This document shows positions 1-13,000 of a DNA stretch of 64,000 nucleotides, piece after piece. This stretch comes from Phoronis australis (taxonomy: Eukaryota > Phoronida > Phoronidae): contig NMRA01000104.1 in the NCBI GenBank assembly GCA_002633005.1, positions 806,841 through 870,840 on the forward strand, in the 5' to 3' direction. Under the pieces are notes generated by a model. It had not been told where the DNA came from. It was given only the letters and a program-made list of their open reading frames with translations, and did not search any database. Position numbers and translations under genes: made by a program. Position 1 is the first letter of the stretch, and every line of letters starts with the position of its first letter.

Positions 1-1072
1 TCCGACTCATATAAATTGTGGAGTTAATGGCCCCTTTTCGTATCACAGCTGGCAATCCCTGATATTCCAAATCAAATGTTCCGAAGATTTCAAGAGAGTA
101 TCCAATGAACGCTGTTTCTCCAGTCATAGCGGTGTAGGATTGTAATCTGCCATCTATTATAGTTGTATTTACTCTAAATTTGTCCTTTGGTTCAAACTCC
201 ATATTACCGCCAGTCTCTACTGACCATGTAAGCCATCTCTGACCAACTGAAAGCAAGCCTGCCAACACTCGGCCACTGACTACCAAATGATCAAGGTTAA
301 AAGAGGATGACCTGTTGCTTGACCATTCACGTTTGCTATGATCAGACATCGAATCGATTTTTGTGTAACCGCCAAGAGTAACCATATTCACTCGGACATT
401 TGTCTTGCCTTCAAATACAATTTGATGACGGAACTCGACATGAGCAGTGCTCGTTTGGGTATAGTCGTCGACTTTTATGGTCACATTGAGTTGGTCTGTT
501 TTTGTAGTGCCACCTATGGTTATGTTATTTACTTGAAGGTCCATATCGCCTGTGAAAAACTGGCTATTGTCATCTTGTACCAGATTTCTGGCTAGAATTG
601 CCGACTGGCCGTTCCAGGGACCATTAGGGTGTTTCGTATTAGCGTCAAACAGTACGTTGCCATTTGAACCAATATGTACCTCCTGCGTGTTGTCTCTTGA
701 TCGTCCTCTGATGTTTATTGGTAAGTAAGACTTCACAACCCCATCAAAGGATATCGTATCAACATGCAACGTATTAAGCAGATGAAAGGTTAGTGTTGAA
801 CCAGATATCGTCCTTAACTCTTCAAGTCCCCTTGGCAAGACTAGAGCACCGGCATGGAGAACGCCACCAATTTCAAATCGTACCGCCGTAATAGAAGAGT
901 TGTTATTGCGTGTTCTTTCGGGTGATCCTCCCTCGGTGTCGAGAAGAAATGTTCCGCGAGGAAGCACACTCAAACTCAAAAGTTCCAGATTGTTATGACC
1001 TCGTAAGCTCACGACATTAAAGATCTCAAGTTGTCCACCAACTACAATCTGGTCACACCGAAACTCTTCGAT
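1..1072 (-). CDS. Giant gene, exon 10: repeats continuing off the window
   Basis: The acceptor is TTGTTCACAG, phase 0. The frame stays open for 357 codons to base 1. It continues the approximately 100-residue repeats (TFLLDTEGG, then NVLFDANT 98 residues later; GRSRDN matching GRSRND of exon 9), followed by diverged strands. Several N-glycosylation sequons are visible. The 3' end of the gene lies outside the window. Confidence 0.87.
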   Translation of the reverse strand, partial: MEEFRCDQIVVGGQLEIFNVVSLRGHNNLELLSLSVLPRGTFLLDTEGGSPERTRNNNSSITAVRFEIGGVLHAGALVLPRGLEELRTISGSTLTFHLLNTLHVDTISFDGVVKSYLPINIRGRSRDNTQEVHIGSNGNVLFDANTKHPNGPWNGQSAILARNLVQDDNSQFFTGDMDLQVNNITIGGTTKTDQLNVTIKVDDYTQTSTAHVEFRHQIVFEGKTNVRVNMVTLGGYTKIDSMSDHSKREWSSNRSSSFNLDHLVVSGRVLAGLLSVGQRWLTWSVETGGNMEFEPKDKFRVNTTIIDGRLQSYTAMTGETAFIGYSLEIFGTFDLEYQGLPAVIRKGAINSTIYMSR

Positions 1073-4000
1073 CTGTGAACAATAACACACATGACTAGCG
1101 AGACAATAAGAACATTATCAGTGCTGTAGTGGTAGAAGTAGAGGTAAGTAGGCGCCCAAAGCCCACCGCACCACCTTGAGGACTGAATGTAACTTACGGT
1201 GCGTAGACGCGACGTTCAAATGCCAAAAGGTGGTTGGCTGCGCCTACATGCGCCTACGCCCCACTACAGCACTGAACATTATAGTTTCGGAAACATAGAA
1301 CTGAATGATACAGGTTAAGAATAGCCACAGCATAAAAATATACTTACAATGCGTGTTTCCATCAGTCCACCCTCTTTTATTTCTAGTGAGTTCCATCCGC
1401 GGTTTGCATCCACCTTAGGTTTTAGCTGCCCTGTTTTGAATGTTCCTGCCACCACTAACGAATGCACTCCCATGGTTGACACCCCAGTCCAATTACGTGA
1501 AGCTTGCTGTTTGGAATCGAATATAACCGCGCCATTTGATTTGATGTCGAAATTTGTGATGTCATTTCGACTTCGACCAAGCAGTGTTAGTGGCTCGTAT
1601 GACATGAATGATCCTTCGATATCGAGGACATCGATATAAATAGAAGAAAATGGATGAAACGAAAACTTTGAGCTTCGACCCATTTCTAGCTTCTGTAGCC
1701 CTGTGGTAAGATTCAGACCCGCTGCATGAAAAGACCCATGAATGATAAAAATAAAAGAATGAATCTCAGAAGCATACGTTCTGTCTTGCTCGTCCGGACC
1801 ACTGTCCGTATCAAGTGAAACAGAACCACCAGCCAGAACAGTAACGTTCAGGGAAGTTTCGGAAGTAAGACCACGCATCACCACCGTGTTATAAATTTCC
1901 AGTTTTCCTGAAATAACTAACAAATTGCACCACAGCTCATCACCAGCCTCAAATGCAAAAACTCCGTTGGAAGCAACTTCAACGTAGTCCCAGCCAGTTG
2001 TTGGGGTTAATTGAGGTTGCACGAGACCAGCTAGGAACTGGCCACTTATTACGGCAGAGTGGAACCCAAGCACCGAAGAGGCTGACCAGTTATGGGCGTT
2101 TTGCCTTGCTGCGTCTAGTTCAAACGTTCCCGTTCGATTTATCCGTAGAAGCTCCGTTCTCAGTCTCGATTTACCTGAAACAAAAATACACCATTGAAGA
2201 TCAGTATATGGTATTTGTTTTCGCAGGAAAAGAGAAGGTTACAATGGAGAAATACAATTACTTATTCGAAGTCGACGTTGAGCTAGACAACATCTTGGAA
2301 GCATATGGTTTCACAGCAGGTGTTGAGGTAAGTCTTTTATTACAAAAAGATAGGCAAGACGCATGTGCCGTTGGGTTTAATTATTCAAGTAATCAACTTG
2401 TACATGGTCAAATATGTGGTTTTACGTAATGCGCATCATTATCAGAAAATTATACTATTTCAGTTATAGAGAGAAAAAGCTGGAAATACTCCACCTTTCA
2501 GTGTTATGGAGGTATTTATACGCACACCTCCCGCTATGTCCAGTTGGTCCGTGATAAAATCACCGATTATCCCAGCCACCAGCGTTCCTCCGTTGCCCAC
2601 GTAAAACAAGTCTGTTCCATTGCCAACAGAAAGATGGGGAATACTGGTATAGCCGTTAATTGTAACTGTTTTGGCGTTCAAGACTGTCATTCGACTATTG
2701 TTGTTTCGGAGCGTGTTGTCAGTGTTCAGCGACATTTTCCCGGTGTTGCTGATGGTAAATGACACGATTCTTTTATCAGTGAGTCCGTAAAATTGAACTG
2801 AATTGGAGATAGTCACAGTTCCTGCTACATAGAACTCGTCACATGTTAAGTTGCCGACAACTGTTAATTCTAACCTCCCATTGGTCTCGACAGAGAGTCT
2901 ACGAAGCCCAGGCCCAAGGGACAGTTTGTTAGCGGTCATTGTACCCGAAACCCTCAGTGAATCAGTACTAAGAACCGAAACATCTGAAGTGTTGTCGTAG
3001 TTAACATTGAAAACCACTGTTCCTCCAGGTGCCACGCTGAACTCTAACAAACTACTATTGGCTCTGCCTTGGAACTTGATGTCATTCTTCGTTTGAAATA
3101 CGCCAGATACCTCAACTCTGTCAGCAATCAGTATTCCCCCAGCTGTGAATACGAACTCACCATTTGTTCCAATCGTTAAGGCTGCAATACCGTTACCAAA
3201 TGAAAGAGACCCCTTTGGTTTAAATCTGCCGTTAATGGTTACGCTAGTACATTCTAGAATTGTCGGTTCAAAAGAGTGCCAGTTGATAACACCGCCCCTA
3301 TCTATATGTAGGTTATAGCACGTTTGCATAAAATTTAACTCTTTGAACAAGAAAACATCTCCTGCCACAGAGATGGTCGATCCCAATTTTTCTCTGTTAG
3401 TAACAGGGCGAAACTTCACTACGCCAGCACCGCCCACAGTGAAAATAGTGTTGTTGATTGAAAGGTCTTTTGCCGTGAAGACTCCGTTTATTTCGACTGT
3501 TGACGTAGCCAGAACGGTAGTGTTTGTGTCTAGCGTGAGCCTTCCGGTCGCTTCAACAATAAGCGAACCTGAATTTCCACCAACGTTCAAGTTGACATTT
3601 GAAGTCTCGGTTACGCTCATGATGCCTCCGACGGCGACTTTCAGTCTGTTGAAATACAAAGTTTCATTTCCTTTTGATGAAACACTCAACCTTCCGCTCA
3701 CTTCTAACACCGTTTGATGGGATGACTCGATCTCCCCCAAGACGTTCAAATCATTTCTGATAACGTGAGGTGTTGTATCAAACAAAGCCAACTTTCCACC
3801 CTCTTGTATGTAAGCACGAGTATTAATATCACGTAAAAGTCGCAATGTTCCCTCCGCGATCACGTAGAAGGAGGTAGACAAATCTCCGTCGACTTTTGTT
3901 GCAGATAAGTTGCCTCCAATGGATAAATGACCACCTTCCATCAGCCAGATACTGTCCAAGTGGGGCAACGAATCATAAACCGAAGCAACAGCACCTGTAA

Positions 4001-7000
4001 ACGAGCACACAATAAGATGTCATAGTTTTGTAACTGCCTTCAGATTTTTTTGCTCTGTGGTGATATAATATAAGATCAACGTAGAGCATTCATAAAATGT
4101 GCCCACGTTGGTACATTGCAAATGGTGTACTAATGGGGCGGTGGTTCTTAATTTCAAGATACGGAATTTAGACATCTCGACTAACTTAGGCACTAGGTGC
4201 TGTAATACTCAAAACTGAGCAATAGCTGACGATATATTTATACCGCCTAAAACAGCGTTCACATGCCACTTGTAAAAATAAGTCAGACTAATATTCTTTC
4301 TTATCGTCGGACCCCATGTCTGCCTGCAAGTCTGTTCCCTTAGCGTGAGAACTTGAATAAAATGACATGGTTTGTAGTTGGACTCTGTTCGTCAATAGTG
4401 TCGGCGCCTCATTGGCCAGAATCTCAGATTTTTGCTCTCTAATGCTACTCCATTTATTTATAGATGGGACGCCTTTGTGATATCTTGTTTTAAATCCGAT
4501 TAGATATCTTATCTGTGTTCTTATACAAATTACATATCAGAAGGCGGTAAAAATCACGTGAAGTAGTTTTGTTTAAAGCTTTTCAAAGGTTTCAAAATTT
4601 TGTAAGATCAAGAGGTGGAAACTTAAAAATGAATGCCAACAAACTAATCGTAGAGTGGGCGTCGTCTTCTCCAATAAAGGAATGCATTTATTACGCTTCA
4701 TGTAGATCCACAGAGGAATTTGATAAAAAAGTGAGACAAAAATAAAATTGTCACTGTGGAGGCACAGCAGTTGAAGGGTTCGTTAAAATATCAACGTTAA
4801 CCGTGCTCCGACTTTACGATAGAAAACTCGTGCTCAATTGAGAAAACTCCTTTAGGAATTTCGGGACATGCTGGTTCTGCGACGACNTCGTTTCTCTTTA
4901 GCGCATGTTTGACGTTCCAGGTCACTGTAGTGAAGGTTTAGTTCATAGTGCCAAGACAATTATTTGAGATTCGCCCTTCCTAGAGGAAGGCTAACGTTTC
5001 CACCAGACATTAACGAGACTATTCTAGGTATTGAAATACAACTTAACTGCTCAGAAACATGTACATGTAGTTCTCGATAGAGATGTGATCAAGCATTCGT
5101 ACGAACCACTTATTTCCGGCTTGAGCCCATTTTCCTGAGGTATGTTCACTTCTTGGCCCATGTTGGCGATGATGATTCTACCTGTCTGTTCGTCTTGAAC
5201 GTTGTTGAAGTAAATAGTTCCGGGACCGCCACTTTCCCCTGGTGATTACACATCAAGGTGAAAACTTTACATCGTTCATTTTCAGTGCCTGATTAAGGTT
5301 TTTCGAAGCCCCTAAACTATACCATGTCTGGGTACCTCAATATGATTTGAGTTACCAACTTTCGTCACATTCATCCACCCCCATCCCCGGCCAACGGAGA
5401 TCGAGCTCCACCCACGTTCGTAATAATTCTCGAACTGTATCCCCAGCTAACACCATTTTCGAGGTTGTCCTGTGGCTGAGAGACTTGGCCCTAAACTTAG
5501 CTTAGTTAGCCTTAATAGATAACCCGGCACTGTTCATTTCATATGGCATGATATACTTCAATCATTGAGGAAAAATATTCATCAAAGCAACTTCGTCAAA
5601 CTGAAAGAAACATCAAACCTTTCCTTAAAAGTTTCACAAAAGCTGTGGTGCTTTGTGCAATCCAGAAGTGCGTTGCGTACATGGTCATCAGTTGAAAACT
5701 GAATTTTAAGGTTGTATTTCGCCTTGTTTAACTGGCTTAGAGAAGAAAATCGAATTAGGCATTTTACTCTACAAAATCAATCTCGTAAGATTCTTTTCCA
5801 TGATAGGTTTCTACTCCAACTCGAGTCACAAGCGATGCGTGCGCATACGCCATTATCGAATCCTCAACAAAATGTGAAGTGTTTTCTTGAGTCACTCAAG
5901 GCTTCGTCTTTTTAGTTAGTAACGGAAATAGAATCCAACAGAACAGGCACAAACGCTGCTTTGAAATCTTCTAAACATGGGAGACTCTTATTCACGCAAC
6001 ACTGCAGCTGAATATGTTCACTGAATATTTTCTTGAGACTGTTTACAACTAATTAATGAAAATTGCTTGCTACATAATGATATCTAGTTAGCTTGTTCGG
6101 TCCTACCTGTAGTCGAAGGACTGTTCACTGTGCTACCTGAAATGATTGAAAAGGATTCTGTCAACGTTTTCATGTCAACGGTCTAAAACGTCGCAGACTT
6201 AGGTAGACAATTCATAGCTATACTGATCTAGTTCTATAATGTTCTGTAATGCCTATTACATGTTGCTATCACAAACTAGTTCAAAGACAACGTCCGACGT
6301 TTGGTGGTGATCGAGTTCCATATGCGTACCTGGAATATAACCCTTAAACTGCGCCTTCATTGCTACAAAACCGTTATATGCCGTTGGGTAAATTCTCAGT
6401 GCGGTTGCGTGCAATGGGTACGGTAATCTCACGGTTACAACTGTCGAATCGTCCGAGTTTGCCGCGAAGTTCGTTACCGGCAAACTTTTGAGTGCCTGTA
6501 ATATAGACGACAAAATACAAGACACACGAAATATTTCATGGACATTGATTGTTCCCCAGAACTAGAGAAGTGTTTCATTTTCCTTAACACCGGCATATTT
6601 GTTTCTATATGTTGTACTTCGATCGTAACATAAACCAGTGGCCTTATCAACTGAAGTAATTGATTTTGAGTTGTTGGACCACAGTTTGACAAATGCGAAG
6701 CCTAAAATTCAGATCAAACCGAAACCACTCTTTATCTTTGATGTGAAAGCAAGAAGCCCCAAAGCCGCGTGTCCTTGCATTCTTTAACAACAATCGCGGA
6801 GCAGATTTTTCCGGGGACACCGATTAAACGTTTTCGCAATTATTGTTAGAGAATGCAAGGACATGCGACCTTCGCGATTTTTATACCTAGATGAAAGATC
6901 ACGATTCACTTCGATGCATCAGATACAAAAATTTGGTTTAATTTTGATTTTCAGTCACAGTCTCATTCCCCAAACTCGGATCTCGAGCAACTTTAAAAGT

Positions 7001-10000
7001 CTAGTTCTATGTGGTTACGTTATTTCTTCCAACTATGCTCATATCGCCTTCTACTTCAGTGCATACCTTAAAGTTTGTCCACTGCCCGCTTGTTGCGTTC
7101 TTATAAACTACATAATAGCGCGTGACATACTGGCGTTGTCCTTGTGCGCCTTTTGTCAGAATAGCGGTGATGTAGTGCGCCCTCTGGAAGGTGACCTCCA
7201 AGTACTGACCAGAGGCACTTATAGGGCTCCAGTACTGGGACTGTGATGACGTCAGCATGTTGGCGTGACTAGGAGGGTGATACCTGTTGTGTGATGACGC
7301 CCTCAGTGATGAGAGTATCACGTCTACTTCCTGACCTCCTTCGGGACAAACACGAGCTTCGTTAAATTATCAAACACTCAAGAGTATTTTAACATGAACA
7401 CATCTTACGCATCTCGAAACGATAATAAATTCAAAAACATTTTGTAAATACGTTGGCTTGCAACACGAGTCTTGTAAATAATAATGATGCATGATAGTAT
7501 TCGCAGATTTTTTCCTGGGCCTCAGGAACGCTAACTACTTTGATTTGACGAAGGGTTGCATGAAAATATAGCAAGATATGACTTAATCAACAGCTATTAA
7601 AAATAACTTGCCAGTTACTTCGAACCTAGCCTCTTAGGACCTGTCGACAAGAACATTAACTGAGAGATTCCATATCAAAATAAACCCACGCTAATCAAGC
7701 ACCTCTATAGAACTACTGATGAAGCAACATTTCGAGCTTATATCTCGTGTGCCCTCACGATGTGCTCGGTTCAGTTAAAAATAATAGTTTGCTGGGTACC
7801 CAAAACGTTTCTACATCTTAGCGTTTCTTGAGAGAGGCGTTCAGTAGTTTCCTGATATCAGACTGAGTTGATTCAGTCATATTTTTCAAGAGGCTGTAGC
7901 AGATTCCGAAAAGCCGACGTGGTGTGACGATTCAGGTATACGCTTGTCACGCACGCGACCCAAGTTCTACTCTCGACTTTGTCAAGACGTAAACTTTGGG
8001 TCGTTAGAGTAGGAACTTTGTGTATTCCGTGCTTCAGATGACTGTGTAAGTTGATGGTCTGCTCTTGCGGTTGATGTTTACAGGTGTATAAATTAACTAA
8101 TTAGGTAGTGGCAAAACAAAAATAAAAATAAAAGTCTTCCATAGACTATTTGGATAATCTCATCAAATACAGGGGTGAAAACCTTCCATGATCGCAAATG
8201 TAAATTGCAGCTACGATTCCATAAATCTCGGAACCGGACTATCAAACACAAAAATTGCGGTAGAAAATTCGTAAGCTCCAACAACGAAAATACTTCATGC
8301 CCTGGGGCCGCACTCCATATCCAGGCAATGGGTCTGGATGAGGAATCCTTCTCAAGTTTGACTCAAAAAGTGCGAACAGTCCATGACACTTTGAGACAGA
8401 TTGACCACCTATAAATTAACCAAATGGCCATCTAGAGGTAATTCGCAATTTCGGAACACGAAAGTGCCGCAACAAACGTACAACGCTAAATTGGAGATAC
8501 CAACATGTCTACCATGTTCTGCTTGGAGACTGAGACACGAGCATCAAAAGCGATCGAAAAAAGTTTTAACGGGCACTTATAATATTTAATTCTGAGCAAC
8601 TATATCCGAAATAAGCCGTTTTTTCAAAGACCACTGCTTACTCAAGTATTTCGCATACGCCTGAGTTTCACTTATAGACACAGGTGCACATCCCTTGCTG
8701 TGAACACGCATTTTCCTCGACAAAATCACAGAATTCTTTACCGGTACTAAACATCTTTACGAGCGCATTTCCTAGATTCATAAGGCGTTCTGTTGGGGTC
8801 ACTTGTGAAGTTGCACACATAACAGTAACGTTCAGTGACTAACTTTTTCAAAATTTAAGTGTATACAAGACGTCATCGTTCGCAAGATTGTTCACGAGCC
8901 AAGCAGCTAAGCATTAAAAATACATAGGGTGCGCCCATGTACGGATCTTCACTTTCAAGCATGGTTTTACTCGTATTCGCGTTTAACCCCATGCGCCTAA
9001 TTCCGGATATAGGTGCTGCTTCCAAAATCGGCGCTTGAAGCTAAATACAGTAGGGTATATATAAGTGATACTGTGCAGATATTTCCCTGGATTCAACGAC
9101 TTTCTAGATTTCGAGTAAAGAGCAAGCTTCTAATTGTAATTTATATTTTCACGTCATCCCTTTTTAGCACAGACACTTACCCTCTGAGATAGGAACATTT
9201 CCATATTATGTCCCGACAAGCTGAACAAGAGTAACGCGTAGCGTTGAAATGCACCCACAAATGCATTGCAAATGGTGTGCTTTTACGGTTACTTATTTGT
9301 ATCATAAAAATGGCCACTAGATGGCGCAAACTCACACAATCCATTCAAAAACAGGAACATGCCATATTTCATAAAAATCTGTCAAGGAACTACAGAGAAA
9401 CAAAGGAAAGCAGAATAAAATGAAATTGCCATTAGTGGGCACAGTGTTCATTGGATCCTCCTGAAAGTCGTCGTCGTCTATTGTTATCTTCATATAAATA
9501 CACTTACTAAATTTAGTAAAGATTCTGCAGTGGGTTTAGGAGATGCAACTATGGGCGCAAAACAAAACTACCACGAGGAGGCGCCACAGTAGTCAGTCAC
9601 CATCATCAAAGGTCATCTTCACACTGAGAACATATATGCCAATTTTCAAATCATTTGGTTGATACATGGGTGGACACCAAAAACAAGACTTGAAACAGCA
9701 AAAAATGGCTACTAGGTGGTGCAAAATACCTCGATTCCATCCAAAAACAGAAAGATAGCATCATCACACCAACAGATGCCTATATCTAAAATTTTATGAA
9801 AATCTGTTGAGGACCTTTGAAGATACTGAGATAAACGTAAAAAAATTAAAATTGCCAATAGGGAGCACAGCAGTAGTAAGATCTGTCCGAAAGTGGTCGT
9901 CATCCGTAGTCAACATCATACAAATACACTTGCTAAATTAAGTAAAGATCCTGCGAACGGTTTAGGAGATACGGCCATAGGCGCAACAAAAACAAAACTG

Positions 10001-13000
10001 CCACTAGGAGGCGCCACAGTAGTCAACAGTCCTCTTTATAGTAAGCACATACATGCCAATTTTCACAATCATCTTTTGAGCGGTTTGGTTGATAGAGGGG
10101 TGGACGCAAAAAAACAGACTCGAAAACAGCAAAAATGGCCACTAGGTGGCGCAAACTACGTCGAATCCATCCGAAAACGGAAGGATAGCGTCATCTAACT
10201 AATAGGTGCCTACATACCGAATTTCATGAAAATCCGTCTAGGATTTTTGAAGATACAAAGGTAAGCGTAAAAAATTTAATTGCCACTAGGGGGCACACCG
10301 GTAGTCGGATCAGTCCGAAAGTTCGCTCATGCCGTCCCATTCATAAATGAAACATATGTGCCAAATTTCATAAACGTAAGTCAAAGGGTTTTAGAGATAG
10401 AGCAGCGGACGCCAGACGCCGGACGCCGGACGGACGGAGATGACGGCATAATGCGTCCACATATAAATATGTGGGCGCATAAAAATCCAAACCAATCCAA
10501 ATCCACACCTGAATAAAACGTTTTTAACTTTAACATACCCCTTTTGCGTCCGCAGTTATCAAGCTGGCGCAGGACATTATATGCTAATTTTGGGAAGTCT
10601 ATAATCACACATGTCTGTTAGCTTTAACCGAAATTTGATTAGTTTAATGCAGAAACGGACGGAAACAGGAAGTCTTAAACTCACCGAGGACCGAAGTGTT
10701 GCTCGTGGAAGGCGCGACTTTCAGAATATAATTTGAATATTGTATCTGCCCAGATCTATGCGTATTATCACAGCCCCAAATTTCCAAATTTCTGAACCAT
10801 AAGCTGCAATAGCCAAAAATTATTTCCCTAACACACCCACTAGGGGGCGCCACACCAGTTACATCAATCCAGAAACAATGAAATTGAAGAAGACGAGAAG
10901 AAAACAAAAGGTGTACAAAGGAGTACATCAGTAGTCAGACCCGTCCAAAATCAACAGTAGATATGCCCCTTCCTCATGAAAGTCCATCCAATGGACTACT
11001 TATTTAAAGAGGTAAACTTAAAACATATATAACTGTCACTTGGGGTTAGAGCGGTAGTAGAATCCATCCAAAGCTCGTCCCCACCTGTTATCAACTTCAT
11101 AGGAACACATCTGCCAAATATGTGATTAAGATCCTTCAAGGCGATTACGAGATATAGCAGCGGACGCCGCATACCCAGACTTAGATGGAGGCATTATATG
11201 ATCGCAAAAAAAAATTAAATTGTCGCAAGGGAGTACACCAGTAATCATCAAATCAGAGTTTAGTATCCTTTCAAGTTAAGTAAGAACGATGGCAAGCTTA
11301 ATGCAGACGGCCGCCAGTGCAAGTCGACAGTGACCCAGGTCATACCATTATACTACCAATGAAAAGACAGTGACCAGTCATTTTCTGCAAACGGAGTATT
11401 GATCTGTGTTGACTTTGCACTGACCACTTGACAACTAAATTCTCCCTATTAGGGTAGTATTTCCTGGTGGTATTCGGTTCAGTTCAGATTGCGAAACTTT
11501 GTGAGTAGGTCAAGCGTTTATCCGAATTGATAAACATCCCAATTCATCATTATAAAAAGACCTTTAAGTTGTTTGATCATTTGCCGTGTTGTCATAAGTT
11601 TTGCAACAATTTGATTAACGGTGTGACCAAATTAGTTTTTGAGGAAAAGTTGTCGTTGTGGCCTCTGCGAAGACAAATGCGGAAGGTGTGAAAGGTCTGC
11701 ACACTTTTTTCTTTCTAGTCCTGCCTCCAATACTATCTCTACGGATGAACTTACTATCTCCATCGGTAGTAGTCAGACATAACGCGTCCGTATTTTGGGA
11801 ACTTGGTCTGTTTACACCAACCTCTAAAGCGTATTATTTGTCAGCGTAAGAAGGCCAGATGTTTGGGTAAACAATCTAATAAATTTTGCAAATGATGTTA
11901 GATATATTAAGTATATTGATAGCGATAGTGAGTCTATCTGCAAATTATAAGTCTATCCTTAAAGATGACGAAGATTCTTGTCATATATAGTTGTATTTAC
12001 GTACTTACCTAGTAGATATCTCTATCGATAGACAGTTTAACTCTATCGATAGAGTTACTACCTCTACAAACAGAATTAGTTATTCTAATGATAAAGTTAC
12101 AAAGTCTATCTGTTTGTGCTTGTATCTTTATCGGCCGCCTTTCAACAGAGATAGGACAGGAGAAAAAATCCTGCGCTGACTTTTTACAGTCACCGAAAAG
12201 AGAATCGCGAAAACGTATTCTATTTTTTACAAAAACCATGCCAACCTACCTGATTGGCCACCGTAAGCTAACGTTTGCCCAACAAACACTCCTGAATTGT
12301 GAATGACACTTATGCGACCTCCGGCTCCACCACCTCCTTTACCGGCACCGCGACCACCGACTGCGCTTAACATGCCAGAACCACGAATTTCGCCACACTG
12401 AAGCATAATGCTTCCTGTAATTGATAAATGTAATATTTTTGTAGTCTTAAACCTGGTAACAATGCACAACTATGACACAGAATATAACAATTCATAGCCA
12501 TGATCATTTTCGAAAAAGGCCTTTCCTTAAGTTGACGGGGTTACGGTTACCTGCTCGAGAGAGGCAGCAATGTGATGTAAACCGCGACATTTAGTCGAAC
12601 ATAAAAACCATAAGCTTTTCAAAATCACTTATAAGATTACGCTACCAAAAGTGATCATGAAAGAAGAGCTATTTTCTTCAAACCCACCCGGCCTGGTCTA
12701 CCCGGCGTCTAGCACGACCAAAGGCCGAGCAAGCTCAAAGAATACTGCACTCAATTTCATCCCCAAATATTTATTCTATACAGGCCACTCTTCCCATTTT
12801 CTTCATCTATTCAGCTCCTCGTCCCACGTCTACCAAGGAGTGTAGCTCTGATCTCTTGGCTTTTTGGAGCGGCTTTCATTAGAGTACGCCGATATACATA
12901 AAAATAATTGCAGGCGGTCTGATACACGTTGTACCAGACGTGAGCAGGCCTCGCATGTGGGCCCATTGCACTGGTCAACTGGAAATATTTTTATGCTTTA

